DNA of 64,000 nucleotides from Streptomyces sp. Tu6071 (GTDB lineage: Bacteria > Actinomycetota > Actinomycetes > Streptomycetales > Streptomycetaceae). The position numbers and the translations under genes are program-made. This document shows positions 1 through 6,961 of this stretch, one piece after another; position 1 is the stretch's first letter, and each line of letters opens with the position of its first letter. The notes under the pieces were generated by a model, which searched no databases, was not told where the DNA came from, and saw nothing but the letters and a program-made list of their open reading frames with translations. The DNA is taken from contig NZ_CM001165.1 in NCBI RefSeq assembly GCF_000213055.1, positions 5,726,945 through 5,790,944 of the forward strand, written 5' to 3'.

Positions 1-308
1 ATTCAACGGCGGCGCCCCGTCGTGGCCGCCCACCACGACCGCCCGTCACGATATCCGTGTTGACCACCGGCCACGACTGCCCGTCATGCACGAGCCGGCG
101 CGGCATTCTGGCCACTGACCGCCCCGCAACCGCCACCGCCCCTGGCCGAAACCAGCCCGCAGCCCGACCCCCGTCGTCGCGGACCCCCGCCCCAACGCCC
201 GTCGCCGGTAGGCCCGCACCCCCCGGAACCCGGTACCTTCGGGGCCGGGTGCCGGGGTGGGCCCGCTCTGGTCCGTAGGGGGCGGAGGTGTCGCGGGAGG
301 CGGGAAGC
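1..308. other. Left edge, no assignable gene
   Basis: No gene can be supported here. A frame open from the left edge on the plus strand runs 38 codons to a TGA at 116-118 and could be the tail of a gene outside the window, but I recognise nothing in it. The rest is C-rich, low-complexity sequence leading to the ribosome site of the GDT1 gene. Confidence 0.4.
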
Positions 309-899
309 GTGTTCGATGTCGGGGTGGCCGCGCTGGCCTTCGGGGTGGTCGTGCTCGCCGAGCTGCCGGACAAGACGGCGCTCGCCGGGCTCGTGCTCGG
401 CACCCGGTACCGCGCCTCGTACGTCTATGCCGGGATGGCCGCCGCCTTCCTGCTGCACGTCGTCCTCGCCATCGTGGCGGGCAGCGTCCTGACCCTGCTG
501 CCCACGCGGCTGCTGCGCGCGCTCACGGGCGTGCTCTTCCTCGCGGGAGCCGCCTTCCTGCTGCTCCAGAGGCCGCCCGACGAGGAGGCGATCGCCAGGG
601 CGCGCGAGCCCGGCGGGCAGAGCTTCTGGCCGGTCGCGGGGGCGGGGTTCTCCTTCATCCTCGCCGCCGAGTTCGGCGACCTCACGCAGATCGTGACGGC
701 CAACCTCGCCGCCCGCTACGCCGGTCAGCCGCTCTCCGTCGGGGTCGGCGCCGTGGCCGCGCTGTGGGCGGTCGGGGCGCTCGTCGTGCTCGGGGGGCGC
801 GGGCTCATAAGAAAGGTGCCGCTCGGGCTCGTCACGAAGGCCGCCGTGCTCGTGATGCTCGTCCTCGGTGTGCTCAGCCTCGTCGAGGCCGTCGCCTGA
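309..899 (+). CDS. GDT1/TMEM165 family membrane protein
   Basis: A 196-residue polytopic membrane protein of the GDT1/UPF0016 family, whose characterised members are cation (manganese or calcium)/proton transporters. The two family signatures are present: AELPDKT near residues 17-23 and AAEFGDLTQI in the second half, each at the start of a three-helix repeat, which gives about six membrane segments. I place the start at GTG 309, eight bases after a GGGAGG site. An in-frame GTG at 288 is possible but would abut its own ribosome site. It appears monocistronic. Manganese efflux is the best guess for function; the family is certain, the substrate is inferred. Confidence 0.9.
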   Translation: MFDVGVAALAFGVVVLAELPDKTALAGLVLGTRYRASYVYAGMAAAFLLHVVLAIVAGSVLTLLPTRLLRALTGVLFLAGAAFLLLQRPPDEEAIARAREPGGQSFWPVAGAGFSFILAAEFGDLTQIVTANLAARYAGQPLSVGVGAVAALWAVGALVVLGGRGLIRKVPLGLVTKAAVLVMLVLGVLSLVEAVA

Positions 900-1047
900 G
901 CCGGGACACGGGAGCGGGGGTGGTGTGGCGCCTCCCCGCCCCGTTTTGTATCGTGGCCGAACAAAGTGGTTCCGCCCGCACACCCTGACCTGTGGGCGGG
1001 ACCACTCTTGTGCTCCGCCCGTGTTCCCCGCGCCCGTGAGGTGTGAC

Positions 1048-1701
1048 ATGCCGCGTACCGAGTTGCACGTCAAGGCCCTGCTCATCGACATGGACGGCAC
1101 GCTCGTCAACTCCGACGCCGTCGTCGAGCGCATCTGGCGCGCCTGGGCGCTGCGCCACGGGCTCGACCCTGAGCAGGTCCTGCGCGTCGCGCACGGGCGG
1201 CAGGGATACGCGACGATGGCCGCGCTGCTCCCCGAACGCCCCGTCGGGATCAACCTCGCCGAGAACGCGGCGATGCTCGCCGAGGAGACCGGCGACACCG
1301 AGGGCGTCGTCGAGATCCCCGGCGCCGCCGCGCTCCTCACCGCGCTCAAGGCCCACCCGCACGCCCTCGTCACCTCCGCCGACGTCCCCCTCGCCACGGC
1401 CCGCCTCACGGCCGCCGGGCTCGCGATGCCCGCCGTACGGGTCACCGCCGAGGACGTCGGCGCGAGCAAGCCGGACCCCGAGGGCTTCCTCAAGGGCGCC
1501 GCCGCGCTCGGCGTGGACCCCGCCGACTGCCTCGTCCTGGAGGACTCCGCCGCGGGCATCGCCGCCGGACGCGCCGCCGGGGCCACGGTCCTCGGCGTCG
1601 GCCCCCGCGCCGCCGCGTACGCCCCGGACCACCACGTCACCGACCTGCGCGCGGTACGGATCGAGGGCACGACCGATGGGGTACGGGTCCGGCTCGGCTG
1701 A
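1048..1701 (+). CDS. HAD-family phosphatase (sugar-phosphatase/beta-PGM-like)
   Basis: A 217-residue cytosolic HAD hydrolase of the subfamily that includes beta-phosphoglucomutase and sugar phosphatases. All four motifs are visible: DMDGTLVNSD near the N-terminus (nucleophile and acid/base aspartates), the VTSAD motif II, lysine in SKPDPEGF, and LEDSAAGIAAG (motif IV). A helical cap lies between motifs I and II. It probably dephosphorylates a small sugar phosphate; the substrate cannot be read from sequence. The start is ATG 1048 after GTGAGGTGTG, because upstream in-frame sequence does not resemble the family. No clear operon partner. Confidence 0.9.
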   Translation: MPRTELHVKALLIDMDGTLVNSDAVVERIWRAWALRHGLDPEQVLRVAHGRQGYATMAALLPERPVGINLAENAAMLAEETGDTEGVVEIPGAAALLTALKAHPHALVTSADVPLATARLTAAGLAMPAVRVTAEDVGASKPDPEGFLKGAAALGVDPADCLVLEDSAAGIAAGRAAGATVLGVGPRAAAYAPDHHVTDLRAVRIEGTTDGVRVRLG

Positions 1702-1855
1702 CCTCCCGGAGCGGCGCCCGTGATCCGGGAGTCCACTCGCACTCCCGGCGCTCCCGCCCTCGCGGCGCTCCCGTACTCCCGGCGCCCCCGCGCTTCCGGC
1801 GTCCCCGCGCTCCCGGGCCAGCCGGATCGGAGCCCCCGGCGTCCGCCCCGCCCCG

Positions 1856-2809
1856 CTACCCCAACTGCGGCGTCTCCCCCTCCAGCTTCGTCCGCGTGTC
1901 CGCCCCGTAGACCCCGTGCTCGTCCGACGCCCCGCGCGTCACCTGGTACGTCATCAGCGCGTATTCGAGGCCGCGGTCGAAGCGCCCGTCGTCGCGGCCC
2001 GGGTAGATCCCGACGGCCCGCAGCCGCTCCTCCAGCTTCGCGACCTCCGGGCCGCTGTCGCCCCGCCGCAGTACCGCCTGCGTGACTCCCTCGGGCGGTC
2101 GCTGCTCGGAGGGCCCGCCCGTGGGCGGCTTTCGCACGGCGGTACGTGTCGGGGGCGGCGACACCGCACCGCTCGCGGTCACCGCCGGGGACCCGGACGC
2201 CGAGGCCCCGGGGCTCGGCGTCGTGCCGGACGCGGAGGCGCTGGGCGACGAGGCGGCGGACGAGGACGACGAGGGGGACGCCCCGGCCGCGGGGGAGAGG
2301 GACGCCGACGCGCTCGGGGACGCTTCCGTCCCGCCCGTGCGTACCGCGCTCGGCTCGGCCGCCGCCGCGACGCCCGGCGCCGCCCCCGGCGTACTCGGAG
2401 CCGAGGAGAACGCGCCGCCCGCGAGGAGCGCCGCGACGGCGCCCGCCACCACCACGGCCGCCCCCGAGGCCACGTACACGGCCTTGCGCTGCCCGCCGCC
2501 CCGCTCCTCCCCGACCGGCTCGCCCGTCGCCGGTGCGCCGGGCCCGGGGACGCGCGGCAGCCGCATCGTCGCCTCGGGGAGCGCACCGCCGTACGTCGTG
2601 GGCACCGGCTCCGCCCCGTCGGCCTCGTCCTCGCCGACCGTCACGTACGGCCGCACCCGCAAGGGGCTGAACTCCTCGCCGTCCGCCCCGCACCCGCACG
2701 GCTCCCCGCCCTCGCGCGGTCTTCCGCACTCCGGACAGGGCTCCTGTCCGTGCTCCCGCGCCTGTCTCTTCCCCTGCCCGCGTTCCTGCCCGTGTCCCTG
2801 TGCGTCCAC
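1856..2809 (-). CDS. Membrane-anchored peptidoglycan-binding domain protein
   Basis: A 317-residue protein with four parts: a hydrophilic N-terminus holding a CPECG...CGCG cysteine cluster like a small zinc ribbon, a single membrane helix (about residues 115-137), a long Ser/Ala/Pro linker typical of wall-spanning stalks, and a C-terminal peptidoglycan-binding type 1 domain (VLRRGDSGPEVAKLEERL onward). This suggests a cytoplasmic N-terminus and a wall-bound C-terminus, so it may sense or tether the wall. I chose GTG 2809, seven bases after a GGGAGGGG site. It converges on the HAD gene. No enzyme domain is seen; the role is unknown. Confidence 0.85.
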   Translation of the reverse strand: MDAQGHGQERGQGKRQAREHGQEPCPECGRPREGGEPCGCGADGEEFSPLRVRPYVTVGEDEADGAEPVPTTYGGALPEATMRLPRVPGPGAPATGEPVGEERGGGQRKAVYVASGAAVVVAGAVAALLAGGAFSSAPSTPGAAPGVAAAAEPSAVRTGGTEASPSASASLSPAAGASPSSSSSAASSPSASASGTTPSPGASASGSPAVTASGAVSPPPTRTAVRKPPTGGPSEQRPPEGVTQAVLRRGDSGPEVAKLEERLRAVGIYPGRDDGRFDRGLEYALMTYQVTRGASDEHGVYGADTRTKLEGETPQLG

Positions 2810-2932
2810 CGCAGTCCCCTCCCGGCCCCCTGAGCGATCCCCGCGATTATGCCGAGACCCCCTGAGCACCTGTGCGACCGGGCGAGACCTGGCAACCCGT
2901 CACCCCCGCCCGCCCCAGGGAGACCGGGCCCC

Positions 2933-3481
2933 TCAGGCGGCTGCCCCCGGCACCTCTTCCGCCCCCGGCCCCTCCGCCGCGCCCAGCTCCTTCCTGAACC
3001 ACCGCTCCGCGTACACGTCCTCCCACAGCGGCCCCGTCTCCCGCCACCCGTGCCGCGCGTACAGGCCCCGCGCCTCCACGAGGTCGTGTCGCGTGTCCAG
3101 GTCCAGGCGCCGCGCCCCGCGCTCCCGCGCCGCCACCTCCGCCGCGCGCAGCAGCAGCCCGCCGCCGCCCAGGCCGCGGAAGGCGGGGCGCACGTACATC
3201 CGGGTCAGCTCCAGGGCGTCCGGGCCGAGGCGGCTCGCCCTCAGCCCCACGCAACCGGCCGCCTCGCCCCCGTACCGGCCCACGAGCAGCAGCCCGTGCG
3301 GCGGGGCGAGCGGGGAGTGGTCGGAGGCGGCGAGCGCGCGGGCCAGTTCGTCCCGGTCCGTGTCGCGCCCCTCGCGCAGCCGGTACCAGCGGTCCGAGAC
3401 CTCCGTGTAGTACGCGCGCCACAGGTCCGAAGCGGTCGGCGAGTCGTGCGGTTCGGGGGCGATCGCCCAGCGTGCGTCCAT
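2933..3481 (-). CDS. GNAT family N-acetyltransferase
   Basis: A 182-residue GNAT acetyltransferase. The acetyl-CoA binding core is clear: LTRMYVRPAFRGLGGGGLLL has the V-R-P-x-(F)R-G-x-G pyrophosphate loop, and RRLDLDTRHDLVEARGLYARHG is the following beta strand and helix. The acceptor cannot be inferred. The start is ATG 3481 after a GTGAGGA site; the longer in-frame reading to 3625 contains a cysteine/proline stretch unlike the family. It is transcribed toward the peptidoglycan-binding gene, with about 120 bases between them, so co-transcription is possible. Confidence 0.88.
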   Translation of the reverse strand: MDARWAIAPEPHDSPTASDLWRAYYTEVSDRWYRLREGRDTDRDELARALAASDHSPLAPPHGLLLVGRYGGEAAGCVGLRASRLGPDALELTRMYVRPAFRGLGGGGLLLRAAEVAARERGARRLDLDTRHDLVEARGLYARHGWRETGPLWEDVYAERWFRKELGAAEGPGAEEVPGAAA

Positions 3482-3623
3482 CCCGCGATCCTCACCCGCC
3501 GTACCGGTCGCGGGCCAACGGTTTTGACGCGCCTTTCGCGGCAACCCGGAGTGCTGAACGCAACACCCCGGGTCCGGGACAGGGACGCGGGTTCCGCCGG
3601 ACTCATTCCCACGGAGGGCAAGC

Positions 3624-4373
3624 ATGTCACCCGCCTTGACAATCGTGTTGATCGTGGTGGTGGTCGTCGTCCTCGCCGCCGTCGCGTTCCTCCTCGTACG
3701 GCGCGGGGCAGGCGCCCCGGGCGGCGGCTCGCTGCCGCGGCGCTTCGGCCCCGAGTACGACCGGGCCGTGCGTCACCACGACGGTGACAAGCGCGCCGCC
3801 GAGCAGGAGCTGAGGGAGCGCGTCAAGACCTACGGCTCGCTGCACGAGCACACCCCCGCTCCCGAGGAGCGCACGCGCCTCCTCGCCTCCTGGAGCGCCC
3901 TCCAGGAGCGCTTCGTCGAGGCGCCGCGCGAGGCCGCGGCCGAGGCGGACCGGCTCCTCGCCGAGACCGCGACGGCGGTCGGGCACCCCGGCGCCGACCG
4001 GCACGCGGCCCGGCTCGACTCGCTCTCCGTCCACCACCCGCACCACGTCGACGGCTACCGCAGGCTCCGCGCCGCGCTGACCCCCGCCGAGGGCGGTCAC
4101 GAGAGCACCGAGGAACTGCGCGAGGCACTGCTCGCCGCGCGCGGCCTCTTCGAGGAGCTGATCGGCGCGGGCACGTCGGGGACGCGTACGGGTCGCGGCG
4201 CCGCACACCACGGCGCCCACCGCACCGAGCGCGCGGACGAAGGCGCGCAGGGACCGGGTACACCGCCCGCAGCCGGCACGGCACAGGCCCCGGCGCCGGG
4301 CACGGCCCCGGCTTCCGCCCCCGCCCCCGAAGCCACCGAGACCCACGAGGGCCACCAGGCCCGGAGGAGCTGA
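3624..4373 (+). CDS. Single-pass membrane protein of unknown function
   Basis: A 249-residue protein with one N-terminal valine-rich membrane helix (about residues 4-26), followed by a charged, mostly helical cytoplasmic or surface domain (residues 38-170) and an Ala/Pro-rich tail. The domain has a segment around EAAAEADRLLAETATAV that recurs in the next gene. Its stop is followed five bases later by that gene's ATG, and the shared GGAGG lies just inside this gene's end, so the two are translationally coupled. I do not recognise a characterised family. A pair of envelope-associated helical proteins is as far as the sequence goes. Confidence 0.8.
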   Translation: MSPALTIVLIVVVVVVLAAVAFLLVRRGAGAPGGGSLPRRFGPEYDRAVRHHDGDKRAAEQELRERVKTYGSLHEHTPAPEERTRLLASWSALQERFVEAPREAAAEADRLLAETATAVGHPGADRHAARLDSLSVHHPHHVDGYRRLRAALTPAEGGHESTEELREALLAARGLFEELIGAGTSGTRTGRGAAHHGAHRTERADEGAQGPGTPPAAGTAQAPAPGTAPASAPAPEATETHEGHQARRS

Positions 4374-4378
4374 CCGAG

Positions 4379-5101
4379 ATGACCGCGACACTGCCCGACA
4401 GCACCAGCACCGGCGACCACGCCACCACGAGCTTCCTGCCCGCCGACGCACGGGAACGCCTCGAACCGAAACTCCGCGAGGCCGTCAGCGAGTTCGTGGA
4501 CTCGCCCGCCGAGGCCGTCGAGAAGGCCGACCGCCTTCTCGCCGAGACGGTCGAACAGCTCCACCAGGCCCTCGTCCACCGCCACGGCGAACTCCGCTCG
4601 GCGTGGAACGGCAAGGAAGCCACGGGAAGCGCCCGGAGCGCGGGCGGTACGGAGCGCACGCGGCACGACGAGGGCACGCGGCACGACGACGGCGCCGGGT
4701 TCGGTGACGGCAAGGGGTTCGGCGACGGTACGCCGAGCGGTGCCGGTACGGGCCTGCGCGACGACCGTACGGACCTGACCGGCGACCGTGCGGACCTGGG
4801 CGGCGACCGTGCGGACCTGGGCGGCGACCGTGCGGACCTGACCGGCGACCGGGACCGTACGGGGTCGGCGCGCGACGCCGACCGCGACGGTACGGCCGAC
4901 GACCGTGCCGGGCTCGCCGGCGCCGCCTCCGTGCGGAAGCCCGGCGGCACGACCGGCGCCGAGACCGAGGCCGGTCACCGTGTCCCCGGCGACGAGCGGA
5001 CCGCCTCCCGGGCGGGCCACGGCGCCGAGGCCGACACCGAGCGGCTGCGCCTCGCGCTCCAGGAGTACCGCGAGACGACGGAGCGCCTGCTGAACCTGTG
5101 A
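4379..5101 (+). CDS. Soluble partner with GDRADL repeats, unknown function
   Basis: A 240-residue, highly charged, probably soluble protein. Residues 20-70 form a helical segment containing SPAEAVEKADRLLAETVEQL, clearly related to a segment in the preceding membrane protein. The middle (about 95-170) is low complexity, rich in Gly, Asp and Arg, with four tandem copies of a GDRADL-type hexamer. The last 25 residues again look helical. It is coupled to the upstream gene, five bases away. Nothing enzymatic is visible; I infer helix-mediated association with its partner. The repeats may vary in length between strains. Confidence 0.78.
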   Translation: MTATLPDSTSTGDHATTSFLPADARERLEPKLREAVSEFVDSPAEAVEKADRLLAETVEQLHQALVHRHGELRSAWNGKEATGSARSAGGTERTRHDEGTRHDDGAGFGDGKGFGDGTPSGAGTGLRDDRTDLTGDRADLGGDRADLGGDRADLTGDRDRTGSARDADRDGTADDRAGLAGAASVRKPGGTTGAETEAGHRVPGDERTASRAGHGAEADTERLRLALQEYRETTERLLNL

Positions 5102-5188
5102 CGCGCGGCGGGACCGCACGGGCCACACGGGCCGTACGGTCCCCGCACGGACCACCCGCGGACCACGCGGACCGGGGTGGCGAGAGCC

Positions 5189-5232
5189 GGAAGGGGCGGA
5201 CGACGGGTGGGACCCCGTCCTCCGCCCCTTCC
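5189..5232. terminator. Long hairpin terminator
   Basis: Nineteen-base-pair near-perfect stem, from GGAAGGGGCGGA to TCCGCCCCTTCC, with a six-base loop and one mismatch. It follows the two-gene plus-strand operon and precedes the convergent DUF1992 gene, so it can act in both directions. Confidence 0.7.
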
Positions 5233-5477
5233 CCATGCCACGGACCGGACCGGAGGACTCCGAACCCGGCGCTTCCGGCCGCTCAGCCCCCGTCCGCCCC
5301 GGCGCTCGGCCCCGGCCCCGGTGACCCGCCTCGTCCGCGCGGCACGTCCCCCGTCCGAGCGAATCCGCCTCCGTCCGCGCGGCCTCCGTCCGACCGCCCC
5401 CCCGCCACCCGGGGCCTCCGTACGACCGCCCCCGCTACGTGCGGCCTCCGTGCGAACGCCCCGTACGCGCCGCCCCG
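5233..5477. other. C-rich spacer, nothing recognised
   Basis: Part of a 376-base gap (5102-5477) between convergent genes. Apart from the terminator at 5189-5232 it is low-complexity, with repeated CCGTCCG/CCTCCGT motifs. I see no gene or RNA. Confidence 0.5.
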
Positions 5478-5888
5478 TCACCCGCTCCCGCCCTCAGCCC
5501 CCCTCGCCCCGCGCCACTGCGCCGCGATCTCCTCCACGTCGTACGGGCGCAGCCGCAGCGGCGGGCCTTCGAGCGGGCCGCGCAGGGCCTCGCGGATCTT
5601 CTCGTTCAGCTCCGTGACCAGGCGTCGCGCCCGCGCCTCGCTCGGTGCCTCGCGCGCGGCGGCGAGGGTGTCCTCGGCCTCCTTGCGCAGGGCGAGCGAC
5701 GGCGGCAGGTGGGAGAGCCCTTCGCGGGCCATCTTCCCCTTGATCCACCACAGCTCGTCGTGGTGCGGGCCCTCGTCGGGGAGCGGCCTCCCGGCCAGCG
5801 CCCGGAACTCGCCGCGTTCCTCGGCCTCCCTGATCTGCCGGTCGATCCAGGACTCGAAGTCCAGGCCAGGGGGTTTCCGCCGGGTCAT
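5478..5888 (-). CDS. DUF1992 (DnaJ C28 conserved domain) protein
   Basis: A 136-residue protein made up almost wholly of a DUF1992 domain, the conserved domain of DNAJC28-like proteins: FESWIDRQIREAEERGEF, the LPDEGPHHDELWWIKGKM block, LPPSLALRKEAEDTL, and a helical C-terminus. No J domain is present, as is usual in bacterial members. Function is unknown in general. The start is ATG 5888, after a GGAGG about nine bases upstream. It lies directly downstream of the O-methyltransferase on the same strand, 59 bases away, so they may share a transcript. Confidence 0.85.
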   Translation of the reverse strand: MTRRKPPGLDFESWIDRQIREAEERGEFRALAGRPLPDEGPHHDELWWIKGKMAREGLSHLPPSLALRKEAEDTLAAAREAPSEARARRLVTELNEKIREALRGPLEGPPLRLRPYDVEEIAAQWRGARGAEGGSG

Positions 5889-5947
5889 GCCGTGGCCTCC
5901 GTCCGCCGTCGTCCCCCGTGCGTACGCGTCCATTGTCCCCCGGGCGT

Positions 5948-6622
5948 TCAGGCGACGACGCGGGCCAGCGCGAAGCCGTCGTACCCCTTGCTGCCCACCG
6001 TCTGCACCGCCGTCGCGCTCAGGCGCGGCTCGCGGGCGACGAGGTCGAGTGCCTCGCGGGTGCCGACGACGCTCGGGTCCGTGCTCCGCGGGTCCGTCAC
6101 CGCCCCGCCGCGCACGACGTTGTCGATCACGATGAGGCTGCCCGGCCGGGTCAGGGCCAGCGCCCACGTGACGTAGCCGGGGTTGTTGACCTTGTCGGCG
6201 TCGATGAAGACGAAGTCGAAGGGCTCCGGCTTCTCCTCGGCGAGCGCCGCGAGGCTGTCGAGCGCGGCGCCGACGCGGATCTCGACCGTCTCGGCGTACC
6301 CGGCGCGGTCGAGGTTGGCGCGCGCCACCTCGGCGTGCCTCGGCTCGTACTCCAGCGTCACGAGCTTCCCGTCCGCCGGGAGGGCGCCCGCGAGCCACAG
6401 CGTGCTGTAGCCGCCGAGCGTGCCGATCTCCAGGACGCGGCGGGCGCCCTGCGTCTCGGCGAGGAGACGCAGCAGTTTGCCCTGGTTGGGCGCGACGGCG
6501 ATGGGCGGCAGCCCGGCCGCGTCGCTCGCGGCGAGCGCCTCGGCGAAGACGTCCTCGGCGGGGGCGAGCAGATCGGTGAAGTAGGTGTCGACGTCGTTCC
6601 AGGTCTGGGCGGGGTCGGGCAC
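5948..6622 (-). CDS. Class I O-methyltransferase (COMT-like)
   Basis: A 224-residue SAM-dependent O-methyltransferase of the methyltransferase-3 family, which methylates catechols and similar hydroxyl groups with a divalent metal. The SAM-binding loop VLEIGTLGGYSTLWLA, the acidic FDFVFIDADK motif that supplies metal ligands, and the IVIDNVVRGG strand are in the expected order and spacing, and length is normal. I use GTG 6622; an in-frame ATG at 6685 would add an unusual proline-rich leader. The acceptor is not predictable. Possible operon with the DUF1992 gene. Confidence 0.88.
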   Translation of the reverse strand: MPDPAQTWNDVDTYFTDLLAPAEDVFAEALAASDAAGLPPIAVAPNQGKLLRLLAETQGARRVLEIGTLGGYSTLWLAGALPADGKLVTLEYEPRHAEVARANLDRAGYAETVEIRVGAALDSLAALAEEKPEPFDFVFIDADKVNNPGYVTWALALTRPGSLIVIDNVVRGGAVTDPRSTDPSVVGTREALDLVAREPRLSATAVQTVGSKGYDGFALARVVA

Positions 6623-6961
6623 GGTGCGGCCTTTCGGTACGAAGCCGGGCTCCCGGTGCGGAAGCCCTCCGGGTGAGTTCCCCAAGGGAACTTATCACCG
6701 GGCCGTTCGGGGGACCCTGCCTTTGTCGATGTCACGTAGGGTGACCACCCTGTTGCCGGGAAGGTGCGGCGGAAACCGGCCGCGGGCCGACGGCTACGCT
6801 TTCCCCGCCCCGAGCGGGGCAAGTGGGAGCGTTCCGCGCCGTTCCGCGAGAATTCGGGAGGCGTCCGCTTCCTCGGTGGCGAACAACCTTGTCCAGATCC
6901 TCTGTTTTCGGCCAAAAGCCGGTCAAAACGTGGCCAACGGCAAGGTGAAAGAGAAGAGGCT
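6623..6961. promoter_or_regulatory. Divergent promoter region
   Basis: A 339-base intergenic region between the O-methyltransferase and the GT87-PAP2 gene. It is less GC-rich than its surroundings near 6720-6745 and 6880-6950. It has a small inverted repeat GTCAC-N5-GTGAC at 6731-6745 and a hairpin around CGGCCAAAAGCCG near 6910. No consensus promoter is convincing. A GAAGAGG ribosome site precedes ATG 6962. Confidence 0.4.

Noticed and set aside
84..2729. A minus-strand open frame of 881 codons
   Set aside because: It is antisense to the GDT1 and HAD genes, its product is Arg/Gly-rich without domains, and third-position GC bias fits the other frames. GC-rich shadow.
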